Part shown: positions 34,271-42,111 of the stretch, one piece after another | Numbering within the stretch: the first letter of the stretch is position 1 | How the letters are laid out: every line of letters starts with the position of its first letter | Source of the DNA: Lentisphaeria bacterium | GTDB lineage: Bacteria; Verrucomicrobiota; Lentisphaeria; Victivallales; Victivallaceae | Length of the DNA stretch: 44,611 bases | Direction of reading: 5' to 3' | NCBI GenBank assembly: GCA_022768375.1 | Contig: JALEMG010000035.1 | Location: forward strand, 1 to 44,611 | Position numbers and translations under genes: made by a program | The notes under the pieces: model-generated | What the model was told of the DNA's origin: nothing | Seen by the model: the letters and a program-made list of their open reading frames with translations, nothing else | Database searches by the model: none

Positions 34271-35851
34271 TTAACCTCTCAAATCGTAAGGGATCTGCTT
34301 GAAGATGATTTTTTCCGCTTTCAACCGGGCGGCGGATAAACGGCAGCCGGTTCCGTAAATCACTTTCTCTCCGTCATAATCGGGGAGCATTGCCAGCACT
34401 TCGCGGGTCAGAACATTGCCGTTTTTGGGATTTTTGTCCTTCAGGATGCCATTGTAAAGCAGGAAGATGCCCCGATTGTTGTATTCACCGATAAAGGGAG
34501 TCGTCAAATCATTGGAGTTGGGCAGCGGTGTCCCGGTCTCCGAAAAATAAACATGTTTCGCCAAATCCGCAAACTTTACCTCGCCGAATACATTGCCGAA
34601 TTCATCGAAAAGCGGATTTCCCAGCCGATAATACCGAAAACCGCCGCCGCCTTTCCACTCCAATTCCTTGGAAACGCCGCCCTGCTCACCGTCGATAACT
34701 TTCTTCAAACGCAAGGCGCAGTGTGTTTCACAATGGCTTCCCATTTCGACTCCGATATAACGCCGTCCCATTTTATGCGCAACGGCGCAGGTTGTACCGG
34801 AACCGAGATAAGAGTCCATAACAATATCACCCGGATTGCTCGCAATATGAATGACTCGTTCTACCAGTCGTTCCGGTTTAGGCGTCTCAAATGGATTGTC
34901 CGCGCCAAAAAGTGCATATATCTCTTTTTTTGCCTCGTCAGTATGCCCGACTTCTTCATGGTTCCACCATGTCCACGGAGTAATACCCTCCGCTTCTGAT
35001 AAATAACGAATTATACTTGGTTGAGACTTATTATCCTTACCAAAATATATGCGTCCGGCCTCTTTCAATTTGAGAAATTCGCTTTCGATAGTACTCCAAC
35101 AACGTCCCTTTGGGGGATAATGAACAATACCTTTCGGTGTTTCAATGGGATACATTTGGTTAGGACGCCACCCCTGAGCAGTCATTGGAATCCCGCGCCA
35201 TCTCCCTTTGGGATCGTTGTTAGGGTTCTTGTAGACTTTTGCTTGTTCTTCTGAAAAGGGAACTCTGTTCCGTTTTTCTTTAAAAGCCTCAACGTTTTTT
35301 GCATAAATCAACACATATTCATGGGCATCTCCAATGGCTTCCCGGTTTTCCCTCGAATACCGCTTTTGCCAAATATTGGATGCGACAAAACAACTGCGCC
35401 CAAAGATTTCGTCCAATAGTATGCGCAACACACCGACTTCATTGTCATCAATGGAAATCCAAATGGAACCGTCCTCGCGCAAAAACTCCCTCAGGAGTTT
35501 CAGCCTCGGGTACATCATGCAGAGCCATTTGTCGTGACGGGAAAGATCTTCGGCTTCCTTGCCGACGACGTTGCCGAGCCACTCCCTGATTTCGGGAGAA
35601 TTCACATTGTCGTTGTAGATCCACCCTTCGTTCCCGGTGTTGTACGGCGGATCAATGTAGATGCACTTGACTTTGCCCGCGTAGTAGGGCAGCAGAGACT
35701 TCAACGCGACAAGGTTGTCGCCTTGAATCAGCATGTTGCCGGAATCCTTGTCCCCGTAGGACAGTTCCGGGACTTCGTTCAGCAAATGGAACGGCACCTG
35801 CTTGTCGTGATTGATCACGGCTTTTTTGCCGATCCAATCAAGCGTCGGCAT
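34271..35851 (-). CDS. type III DNA methyltransferase subunit (Mod)
   Basis: A 526-aa N6-adenine methyltransferase that gives the type III system its sequence specificity. Motif IV is DPPYNTG (67-73) and the SAM-binding motif I, DSYLGSGTT (346-354), comes later, so it is of the beta class. The region between them (about 150-340) should include the target recognition part. I place the start at the ATG at 35851, which has GGGAG eight bases upstream; the longer version would need a TTG. The gene has a perfect TTGACA-17-TATATT promoter. Its GC content is low, like that of res. Confidence 0.94.
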   Translation of the reverse strand: MPTLDWIGKKAVINHDKQVPFHLLNEVPELSYGDKDSGNMLIQGDNLVALKSLLPYYAGKVKCIYIDPPYNTGNEGWIYNDNVNSPEIREWLGNVVGKEAEDLSRHDKWLCMMYPRLKLLREFLREDGSIWISIDDNEVGVLRILLDEIFGRSCFVASNIWQKRYSRENREAIGDAHEYVLIYAKNVEAFKEKRNRVPFSEEQAKVYKNPNNDPKGRWRGIPMTAQGWRPNQMYPIETPKGIVHYPPKGRCWSTIESEFLKLKEAGRIYFGKDNKSQPSIIRYLSEAEGITPWTWWNHEEVGHTDEAKKEIYALFGADNPFETPKPERLVERVIHIASNPGDIVMDSYLGSGTTCAVAHKMGRRYIGVEMGSHCETHCALRLKKVIDGEQGGVSKELEWKGGGGFRYYRLGNPLFDEFGNVFGEVKFADLAKHVYFSETGTPLPNSNDLTTPFIGEYNNRGIFLLYNGILKDKNPKNGNVLTREVLAMLPDYDGEKVIYGTGCRLSAARLKAEKIIFKQIPYDLRG

Positions 35852-35889
35852 AACCACTCCCAAACGTTAAATCCACGAAATACCATCCT

Positions 35890-35918
35890 AATATACCCAT
35901 CCAATGCCCTATTGTCAA
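35890..35918 (-). promoter_or_regulatory. promoter of the mod-res operon
   Basis: Minus strand TTGACA (35913-35918), 17 bp, TATATT (35890-35895), 39 bp before the mod ATG. It is a perfect -35 with the same -10 as the native genes. The rest of the gap to 36049 shows no further feature. Confidence 0.8.
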
Positions 35919-36049
35919 GAGTGGATCAAAACAAATCAAACTTCAGCCCGACTGGAGGCCAATTTATCAGGCGGGAGGCCTTCGCGTAACCCAATTCCAC
36001 CGGAGAGGGGCCCGCTTCTCCCCCGAAGGACGCCGGCTCGGGAACGGGA

Positions 36050-36763
36050 TCAGCGCCGCCGGGCGAGACCGGTCCGGACATTGCGGATGCGGGCGGCAAG
36101 TTGAGTCACTTCGTCGCAGATCCGCTCCACCTGCTGTTCTTCCGTGCCGCGTCCGTAAAAGGTCAGCGCGCAGGCGCAGTCGGCGCATAAAAACGGCACC
36201 GTCACGTACCATTGACGCATGGTGCCGATCCGCAGCAGGAGTTTCCGGGCGGCCAGCGCGTCGAATTCCCGGTCGAGGGTGTTGCGTTCCACTTCGGAGA
36301 GGTCGGAATAAAATTTCCGCGCCTCCGTCCGGGCGGCGTCCACGGACAGACCGTAGGCGAAAAGCAGCGCCAGAAACGCGCCGCTGCGCCGCAGGATGTT
36401 GCGGTCCGAACTTTTCTGCGCACAGCCGCAGATGCGGAAGAAGCGGACGCCGTCGTAGCCGGAAAGCAGACCGTTGAGCCCGGTTTCCACCGAAAACGCT
36501 TCGATCAGCGGAAATGCCCGGGCAACGAAAGGCGACAGCCGCTCCGCATGAAATCCGAACCGGATCAGCGCCAGTCCGGGCGCGTAGTGGTGATAATCGG
36601 TTTTCTCCAGCCACCCCATCTCCGCCAGATCACCGCACAGTCTGCTCACCGTGGGCGTCGGCAACCCCAGTTGTCCGGCCAGTTCCCGGACCGTCATCGG
36701 CCCGGCGGCGGCGCACAGAGCGTCCAGCACGGCTCCGGTCTTGGCGAGCAGCCGGTTTTTCAT
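36050..36763 (-). CDS. IclR-family transcriptional regulator
   Basis: A 237-aa regulator. The N-terminal winged helix-turn-helix covers about 10-60 (MTVRELAGQLGLPTPTVSRLCGDLAEMGWLE). The C-terminal part (about 75-237) fits the IclR effector-binding fold, with RRSGAFLALLFAYG where the family often has a 'G..lP.h.ta.GKa.LA' segment. Several cysteines (CGCAQK, CADCACAL) occur in the effector domain and could bind metal or sense redox. The start overlaps the coaD stop (ATGA). The regulated genes cannot be told from context, because the partner coaD is a housekeeping gene. Confidence 0.78.
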   Translation of the reverse strand: MKNRLLAKTGAVLDALCAAAGPMTVRELAGQLGLPTPTVSRLCGDLAEMGWLEKTDYHHYAPGLALIRFGFHAERLSPFVARAFPLIEAFSVETGLNGLLSGYDGVRFFRICGCAQKSSDRNILRRSGAFLALLFAYGLSVDAARTEARKFYSDLSEVERNTLDREFDALAARKLLLRIGTMRQWYVTVPFLCADCACALTFYGRGTEEQQVERICDEVTQLAARIRNVRTGLARRR

Positions 36764-37248
36764 CGGGGTTCCGGTCCGACTTTGGCCCGGAGCGCCGCGG
36801 CCACCGGGGGCGGAACGTACTCCGCGAAGTTGCCGTGGAGCCGGGCGACTTCCTTGACCAGCGTAGAGGAGACAAAGGAATTTTTCAGCGTCGGCATCAT
36901 GAAGATCGTTTCGCAGTTCCTCCGCAGCGTCCGGTTCATCAGGGCCATCTGCAGTTCGTACTCAAAGTCGGAGAATGCCCGCAGTCCCCGCAGAATGGCC
37001 TGCGCGCCGTATTTGTCCAGCGAATCGACCAGCAGTCCGTCGATGGCCACCACCTCCACGTGATCGAGTCCGGCGCAACTGAGGCGGATCAGTTCGCACC
37101 GCTCCTGCATGGTGAACATGGGAGATTTGGCGGCGTTGACCGCCACGGCCACCACCACCCGGTCGAAAAGTTGTCCGGCCCGCTCGACCAGATCGAGGTG
37201 GCCGTTGGTGAACGGGTCGAAGGACCCCGGATACAATACTGTTTTCAT
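36760..37248 (-). CDS. coaD: pantetheine-phosphate adenylyltransferase
   Basis: A 162-aa enzyme of coenzyme A synthesis that adenylates 4'-phosphopantetheine. The nucleotidyltransferase motif YPGSFDPFTNGH (6-17, His17) is at the N-terminus. LRGLRAFSDFEYE and SFVSSTLVKEVARLHGN, the equivalent of the ISST motif, follow. GGGAGG precedes the ATG at 37248; an in-frame ATG at 37290 lies in the promoter region. It is transcribed divergently from ribF, sharing a symmetric -10 region. The downstream IclR gene overlaps it by four bases. Confidence 0.95.
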   Translation of the reverse strand: MKTVLYPGSFDPFTNGHLDLVERAGQLFDRVVVAVAVNAAKSPMFTMQERCELIRLSCAGLDHVEVVAIDGLLVDSLDKYGAQAILRGLRAFSDFEYELQMALMNRTLRRNCETIFMMPTLKNSFVSSTLVKEVARLHGNFAEYVPPPVAAALRAKVGPEPR

Positions 37249-37281
37249 CGTCCCGCCTCCCGGAAAATTTCCCTCTGCGGA

Positions 37282-37310
37282 TTGAATCATCGTCGTTTCG
37301 GGTGTATAAT
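37282..37310 (+). promoter_or_regulatory. promoter of ribF
   Basis: TTGAAT (37282-37287), 17 bp, TATAAT (37305-37310), 42 bp before the ATG at 37352. Its -10 box overlaps that of coaD on the other strand. Confidence 0.7.
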
Positions 37311-37336
37311 ATAAGACTTGAAACGGTTCTTTGCAA
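37308..37336 (-). promoter_or_regulatory. promoter of coaD
   Basis: Minus strand TTGCAA (37331-37336), 17 bp, TATATT (37308-37313). With the ribF promoter it forms a two-way promoter around the core TATAATATA. Confidence 0.7.
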
Positions 37337-37351
37337 CATTGGCACCCCGGA

Positions 37352-38305
37352 ATGAAGGATTTTTTGCAGTTTCACACCGCCGCTTCCGGCGTATGCGCCG
37401 CCGCCGACCGCCCCCGGATCGTGGCGGCGGGGGTGTTCGACGGTGTGCATCTCGGCCACCGGGCCATCGTCCGCGCGGCGAAGGACGCGGCGGCGAAGCG
37501 GGACGCGATCCCGGCGGCGGTGAGTTTCACCCCCCATCCGCGGTGCGTTTTCGCCCCGGATCAGGCCCCTGCGCTGCTCATGCCGGAAGCGGAACGGGTC
37601 CGGCGGCTCCGTCTGGCGGGCGCGGCGGAAACGGCCTTCATCGTCTTCGACCGCGAAGTGGCGATGTGGACGCCGGAGGAATTTCTGGAACATCTGGCGG
37701 CAAACCGGTGCTTCCGCATCGCCGGGATCTGCGTGGGCGAACACTGGCGGTTCGGCCGGGACGGAAGCGGCGACGGCGCGGTCCTGGAACGCTTCTGCGC
37801 GGAGCGGAACTGGTCCTGCAACCGGATCCCGGAGGTCGAATCGGACGGGGAGATCGTTAGTTCCAGCGGCATTCGGCGCGCCGCCGCCGCGGGGGACCTG
37901 GCCAAAGTCCGCCGCCTGACCGGGTCGCCGCTGACGCTGTACGGCCGGATCGTCCACGGGTTTCAGGTGGCGGGCACGGAACTGGCCGCGCCCACGGCCA
38001 ATCTGGAGTTGACCGCCGGAGTGATGCCGCCGGACGGGGTGTACGCCGGGCAGGTCGCGCTGGACGGCGCCGTATTCCCGGCGGCGGTCAATCTCGGATT
38101 CGCGCCGACGTTTCACCGGACCCGCCGCCGGATCGAAATTCACCTCGTCGGATTCTCCGGCACGCTGTACGGCCGGGAACTGGCGGTGGAACTGCTGGCG
38201 TTTCTGCGCCCGGAGCGGGAGTTCTCCTCTCCGGCGGAGTTGAAGCGGCAGATCGCCGCGGACATCGCCCGCGTCGTCGCCGTCCGCGAGAACAATAAAA
38301 ATTAA
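37352..38305 (+). CDS. ribF: bifunctional riboflavin kinase / FAD synthetase
   Basis: A 317-aa enzyme turning riboflavin into FMN and FAD. The FAD synthetase domain (about 20-185) has GVFDGVHLGHRAIV (27-40), FTPHPRCVF and SSSGIRRAAAAGD. The flavokinase domain (about 190-315) has YGRIVHGFQVAGTELAAPTANLEL with the metal- and ATP-binding PTAN, and GVYAG. I use the ATG at 37352; the frame continues to a TTG at 37331, which is in the coaD -35 box. No FMN riboswitch precedes it, unlike ribBA. Repeat R4 begins directly after its stop. Confidence 0.94.
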   Translation: MKDFLQFHTAASGVCAAADRPRIVAAGVFDGVHLGHRAIVRAAKDAAAKRDAIPAAVSFTPHPRCVFAPDQAPALLMPEAERVRRLRLAGAAETAFIVFDREVAMWTPEEFLEHLAANRCFRIAGICVGEHWRFGRDGSGDGAVLERFCAERNWSCNRIPEVESDGEIVSSSGIRRAAAAGDLAKVRRLTGSPLTLYGRIVHGFQVAGTELAAPTANLELTAGVMPPDGVYAGQVALDGAVFPAAVNLGFAPTFHRTRRRIEIHLVGFSGTLYGRELAVELLAFLRPEREFSSPAELKRQIAADIARVVAVRENNKN

Positions 38306-38995
38306 AAATAAGAATAAGAATAAAAATTAAAAAAAGAAACCTGCCACCGGGTGCTACCCGGACGTGATCCAGCGGCGGAACGCTGGGCGCCGCTTAAGGC
38401 GGCGAAACAGGCGCGACGCGTTCAGGTCGGCGCAAGCCGACACCTCCCGCCGGGAGCGATGTTGCGAAAAATCGCAGATTTTTCACAACGGTTGAGCGGA
38501 CGGCGTCTTACTTCTTTTCTCGCGGGAAAAGAAGTAAGACAAGAAAAGGCGACTACGTTACTTTCTTTTGCCAACAAAAGAAAGTAACCAAAGAAAACGT
38601 GGGGGTGCAGACCGGACCGGCGACAACGGAGCCGGGCCGTTATTTCGCGGCGGCACGTTGCCGCTCTCGCGGGAAAAGAAGTAAGACAGGAAAAGGCGAA
38701 TGCGTTACTTTCTTTCGCAAAAGAAAGTAACCGAAGAAAACGCGGGGATGCAGACCGGACCGGCGACAACGGAGCCGGGCCTCTGTTTCGCGGCGGCACG
38801 TTGCCGCTCTCGCGGGAAAAGAAGTAAGACAGGAAAAGGCGAATGCGTTATTTCCTTTCGCAAAAGAAAGTAACCAAAGAAAGGGCGGGGCAGGATTGCA
38901 AAAACCTGCTTGTCCGCCATGGCCTTGACAACGGCGGAAGCGAGAAGCGGTATGATGGGCGTACCGAACAAAAAATCAGGTAACATTCAATACAG
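38306..38995 (+). repeat. composite hairpin repeat R4 (three modules)
   Basis: The longest copy. It begins with an A-rich run directly after the ribF stop, then CGGGTGCTACCCGGACGTG, the structured GC-rich block as in R2, and the CTTACTTC hairpin (38507-38538). Three GTTACTTTC-type hairpins follow at 38557-38588, 38704-38731 and 38847-38874, spaced 147 and 143 bp. It ends in the GC-rich tail and TTCAATACAG. The third hairpin has changes in its left arm (GTTATTTCC). The gap 38306-39017 contains nothing else. Confidence 0.9.
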
Positions 38996-39017
38996 AACTT
39001 AACAGGAAAGAAAAATC

Positions 39018-39917
39018 ATGACCTTTGCCGCATTTTTGCTGATCCTCTGTTCCGTCGCTTTTCACGCCACGTGGAATCTGATCGCCAAAAAAAGCGTTAT
39101 GACCATTTCGTTCTACGGGATGCTCAGCGTCTACACCGTGATCATCATGAGCAATGTGCTTTTCTGGACGCCGGTGCATTACGGTCGGCTGCCGCGGGAG
39201 TTCTACACGGCGCTGCTGCTGGCGGTGGCTTCCGACACGGTCTACGGCTACGGACTGAGCCGCGCTTACCGCAAACTGGACATGTCGTGCGCGTATCCGG
39301 TGATGCGGGCGCTGCCGCTGCTGCTGACCATGCCGTTAAGCGTGATGCTCGGCGGCGCGCCGCTGCCGTTTCACGCCGTGCTCGGGATGCTGATCGCGTT
39401 TGCCGGATGCCTGCTGATGCCGCTCCGGCGCTTCCGGGATTTCAACTGGAAGTTCTACTGCTCGCGGGACATGCTGTTCATTCTGGCCGCCGCCTGCGGA
39501 ACTACCGGGTATACGCTGATGGACAGCCGGGCGCTGGCGGTGATGCGGACAAGTTTCCCCGACTGCGGCAAGACGCTCGTCTCCCTGAGTTACTACGCGA
39601 TCCGGTGCGTTTTTCTCTGTTCGACCCTGGCGATGTGCAATCTGGCCGTCCCCGCCGACCGTCGGACCTATCTCGGACTGCTCCGCCGTCTGGACTGGCA
39701 TCCGCTGCTGGCGGCGCTGGCGGCGGTGCTGGCCTACTCCACGGTGCTGCTGGCGATGAACTATGTGACCAACGTCACCTACGTCCAGATGCTCCGGCTG
39801 CTGGCTCTGCCGGTGGGTGTTTTCGTCGGAGTGGGCATTCTCAAGGAGAAGGGCGCGGCGCCGAAATTCGCCGGGGTCGCGCTGATCCTGACGGGGATGC
39901 TGATGACGGTTTTGTGA
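39018..39917 (+). CDS. EamA/DMT-superfamily transporter
   Basis: A 299-aa membrane protein with about ten hydrophobic helices in two EamA-like halves. The N-terminal half includes AFHATWNLIAKKS, and a SRAYRKLDMSCAYPVMRALPLLL helix resembles the conserved loop of the family. The C-terminal half ends LKEKGAAPKFAGVALILTGMLM, the usual EamA finish. The family exports or imports small metabolites; the substrate is unknown. AGGAAAG precedes the ATG. It follows repeat R4, and I see no clear promoter in between. It is tail to tail with another EamA gene, seven bases away. Confidence 0.85.
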   Translation: MTFAAFLLILCSVAFHATWNLIAKKSVMTISFYGMLSVYTVIIMSNVLFWTPVHYGRLPREFYTALLLAVASDTVYGYGLSRAYRKLDMSCAYPVMRALPLLLTMPLSVMLGGAPLPFHAVLGMLIAFAGCLLMPLRRFRDFNWKFYCSRDMLFILAAACGTTGYTLMDSRALAVMRTSFPDCGKTLVSLSYYAIRCVFLCSTLAMCNLAVPADRRTYLGLLRRLDWHPLLAALAAVLAYSTVLLAMNYVTNVTYVQMLRLLALPVGVFVGVGILKEKGAAPKFAGVALILTGMLMTVL

Positions 39918-39924
39918 ACCGGAT

Positions 39925-40815
39925 TTACAGACTGATGGAGATGATCCCGGCCAGACAGAGCAGAAAGCCCGCCGCGCCCGCCGGAGTGAGTTTTTCCTTC
40001 AGAAAGAGCAGACTGTAGAGGAAAAAGCCGACGATGCACGAACCCAGCATCACCGGGAACCCCACCGAACCGGCCCCCGCGGCGGCCAGTTTGTCCAGCC
40101 CGTTGAACATCAGCACAAAGTAGAGCAGGATGTAGAGCAGACTCAAGCCCGCCGCCGGTTTGAGGACCCCGGTGAAATCAGCCCTGCGTTCGATGGCCCA
40201 CAGCGGCAGGAAGCCCGCCGCGATGCCCAGTTGAAACCAGATCGTCCGGGTCACGGTGTTGATTTTTTTGGCTTCCGCCCAGTAGGAGGGCAAATTGGTG
40301 GTCACCTGCGTAAATCCCGCCGCGAGAAACGCCGCCAGCGCGATCCAGAGCCAGAGCCGGCTGCTTTTGCCTTCGGCGCCGCCGTCGCCTTTGGCCGCGC
40401 CGAGCAGCAGGATGCTGACGATCAGCGCCGTCATCCCGGCCGTCCGGGTCGGGGTCAGTTGTTCCTGAAAGAAAATCACCCCCACCAGAAACGGAAAGAT
40501 CAGCGCCGACTGCACCAGACTCCAGATGATCCCGTTGGGGCCGTGCTTCATGGCCCGGCTCATCAGGTCGTAGGCGGCGAAATTGCCGATGCCGGAGAGA
40601 AACAGCGAGGCATAGGTAAGATAACGGACTCGGGCGGACACCTCCGTCGTCGGCTGAAAGTACAGCAGTGCCAGCCCCACCGCGACGCACAGCAACGCCT
40701 GCACCAACTGGGCTGCGGCGAGATTGATCTTTTTCGCCGCGCAGAAACTGACCACACACCCGACACCGACCCAGCCGAATCCGGCCAGCACCATCAGCAG
40801 AATCCCCGTAACCAT
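39925..40815 (-). CDS. EamA/DMT-superfamily transporter
   Basis: A 296-aa multi-helix membrane protein. The first helix pair (MVTGILLMVLAGFGWVGVGCVV) and the closing LFLKEKLTPAGAAGFLLCLAGIISI are typical of the drug/metabolite transporter fold. The middle loop about 150-165 is hydrophilic and Gly-rich. It is only distantly similar in sequence to the neighbouring EamA protein, so they are not a recent duplication. AGGGAAAG precedes the ATG at 40815, and its promoter is at 40896-40923. The substrate is unknown. Confidence 0.82.
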   Translation of the reverse strand: MVTGILLMVLAGFGWVGVGCVVSFCAAKKINLAAAQLVQALLCVAVGLALLYFQPTTEVSARVRYLTYASLFLSGIGNFAAYDLMSRAMKHGPNGIIWSLVQSALIFPFLVGVIFFQEQLTPTRTAGMTALIVSILLLGAAKGDGGAEGKSSRLWLWIALAAFLAAGFTQVTTNLPSYWAEAKKINTVTRTIWFQLGIAAGFLPLWAIERRADFTGVLKPAAGLSLLYILLYFVLMFNGLDKLAAAGAGSVGFPVMLGSCIVGFFLYSLLFLKEKLTPAGAAGFLLCLAGIISISL

Positions 40816-40895
40816 TTCTCTTTCCCTGCTTTTTGAGAACACACGACCCCGCCGCCCGGCCCCGCACGAAAGGATGCAGAGCCGGCCGCGCGCTT

Positions 40896-40923
40896 ACTAT
40901 AGCACCGTCCGACGGTTTTTCAA
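40896..40923 (-). promoter_or_regulatory. promoter of the minus-strand EamA gene
   Basis: Minus strand TTGAAA (40918-40923), 16 bp, TATAGT (40896-40901), with an ACCGTCGGACGGT palindrome in the spacer that could be an operator. Confidence 0.6.
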
Positions 40924-40969
40924 GCGGAAGGAACGGCGGCGGGCACGGGTGTTTTCCGGCGCGGCGGGT

Positions 40970-41914
40970 CTACCGCTCGACCGGATCGTGGACGGGGACG
41001 CGCCGCCGCTCCCCGGACGCGGCGCTGCGGAAACGGTCCGGCGTCTCCCCGAAGCGCTTCCGGAACAGCATGATGAAGTGCGAACTGCTCCCGAATCCGC
41101 AGCGGAACGCCACCTCCTCCACCCGCAATCCGGAATTGAGCAGCAGTTCCCCGGCGGCCCGCAACCGCAGTTCCCGGATGTAGGCCATCGGCGTCTTGCC
41201 GAACGCCTTGCGGAAGTGCCGCAGCAGCGTGTTGACCGACATGGAACTGACCAGCGCCAGTTCGTCCAGCGAAGTATTCCGGTCGATGTTCCGGGCCATG
41301 TACGCGGTGATGCGGTCCAAACTCAGCGGATTTTTCTCGCTCCGGGAGAGGTCCTCGTCCCGCCAGAGGTCGCAGAGCCGCCCCAGAATGCACATGAAGA
41401 TCCCCAGCATTTCGCAGTCGCGCCCCGGCAGTTCCTGCTGCTGAAAGCGGTCGAAAAGTTGGATCAGATGTTCGAACTCCGCGAACTCCTCCTCCGGGAA
41501 ATCCTGCTGAGGGTAGTTGCGGCCGAGGCTGTCGTAATACTTCTCGTTCCGGCTGAAAAGCCGCCGGTAGTGGGGATGGATGTGCAGATTGAGCAGCGGC
41601 AGCGGCAGTCGGTCGGGAGCAAAGAGAAAGGTGAAGATCGTCAGGTCCCGGCAGTTGACGTATCCGTGGCGGCCGTTCGGCGGAGTGACCATGATGGAGC
41701 CCCGGCCGATCTTCTCCCGCGCGCCCGGGCCGGTGATGTACTCCGCGGTCCCGGAGAGCACGAAAATAAGTTCCGAAAACTTCTGACTGTGCATCGGCAT
41801 GTCCCGCTGGTTGATGCGGACACCCCTCAGCATCGGCCGGTCGTGAACGAAATAATTCTTGTTAGGCAGAAACCGTTCCAGCGGCCTTTGATCGGTTGTC
41901 TTCGTCTTTTCCAT
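40970..41914 (-). CDS. AraC-family transcriptional regulator
   Basis: A 314-aa regulator. The N-terminal half is a cupin-like sensor domain (about 25-110, HSQKFSELIFVLSGTAEYI and RGSIMVTPPNGRHGY). The C-terminal half has the two helix-turn-helix motifs of AraC proteins (SLDELALVSSMSVNTLLRHFRKAFG and VEEVAFRCGFGSSSHFIMLFRKRFGETPDRFR). The ATG at 41914 is preceded by ACGGAAG; an upstream in-frame ATG at 41962 overlaps the promoter. It is divergent from the GH106-like hydrolase gene, so it probably activates that gene in response to a sugar. Confidence 0.92.
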   Translation of the reverse strand: MEKTKTTDQRPLERFLPNKNYFVHDRPMLRGVRINQRDMPMHSQKFSELIFVLSGTAEYITGPGAREKIGRGSIMVTPPNGRHGYVNCRDLTIFTFLFAPDRLPLPLLNLHIHPHYRRLFSRNEKYYDSLGRNYPQQDFPEEEFAEFEHLIQLFDRFQQQELPGRDCEMLGIFMCILGRLCDLWRDEDLSRSEKNPLSLDRITAYMARNIDRNTSLDELALVSSMSVNTLLRHFRKAFGKTPMAYIRELRLRAAGELLLNSGLRVEEVAFRCGFGSSSHFIMLFRKRFGETPDRFRSAASGERRRVPVHDPVER

Positions 41915-41934
41915 CTTCCGTGTTCCCAAAACAC

Positions 41935-41962
41935 AGTATAACACGATAAATCCGGTTTGCAA
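41935..41962 (-). promoter_or_regulatory. promoter of the araC-type gene
   Basis: Minus strand TTGCAA (41957-41962), 16 bp, TATACT (41935-41940), 21 bp before the ATG. Confidence 0.7.
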
Positions 41963-41968
41963 CCAATT

Positions 41969-41996
41969 TGGTGATTCCGCGTTATGAATGGTGATT
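41969..41996. promoter_or_regulatory. candidate AraC-type operator (direct repeat)
   Basis: TGGTGATT occurs at 41969-41976 and again at 41989-41996, 20 bp apart and in the same orientation. AraC-family dimers commonly bind direct repeats about 21 bp apart. The repeat lies just upstream of the regulator's own -35 box and upstream of the hydrolase gene. The repeat is visible; binding is inferred. Confidence 0.45.
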
Positions 41997-42111
41997 TTGT
42001 GATATTTATTTTTTGCGGACGACGAAGTATTTTAAATAGCGGAAACAACGAGGAGAATGCGCCGCCGGACCGTCGGGCGTCCGCGGCGAAACCGTTTGGG
42101 AGAAAAAGCAA

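Noticed and set aside
35950-36049. A duplicated tRNA-Val 3' end flanking the restriction-modification genes.
   Set aside because: I searched by eye for the T-arm and acceptor sequence on the far side of mod and did not find it.
38422-38799. ORFs inside the repeats, with products of the 'FFGYFLLxKKVT' type, also at 15784-16116, 20355-20537 and 38705-38986.
   Set aside because: They are translations of the hairpin repeats; they have no ribosome binding sites and recur only because the DNA repeats. Such ORFs are often wrongly annotated.
38500-38880. Possible CRISPR array in R4.
   Set aside because: The units are about 145 bp with mostly conserved interiors rather than short repeats with unique spacers, and there are no cas genes.
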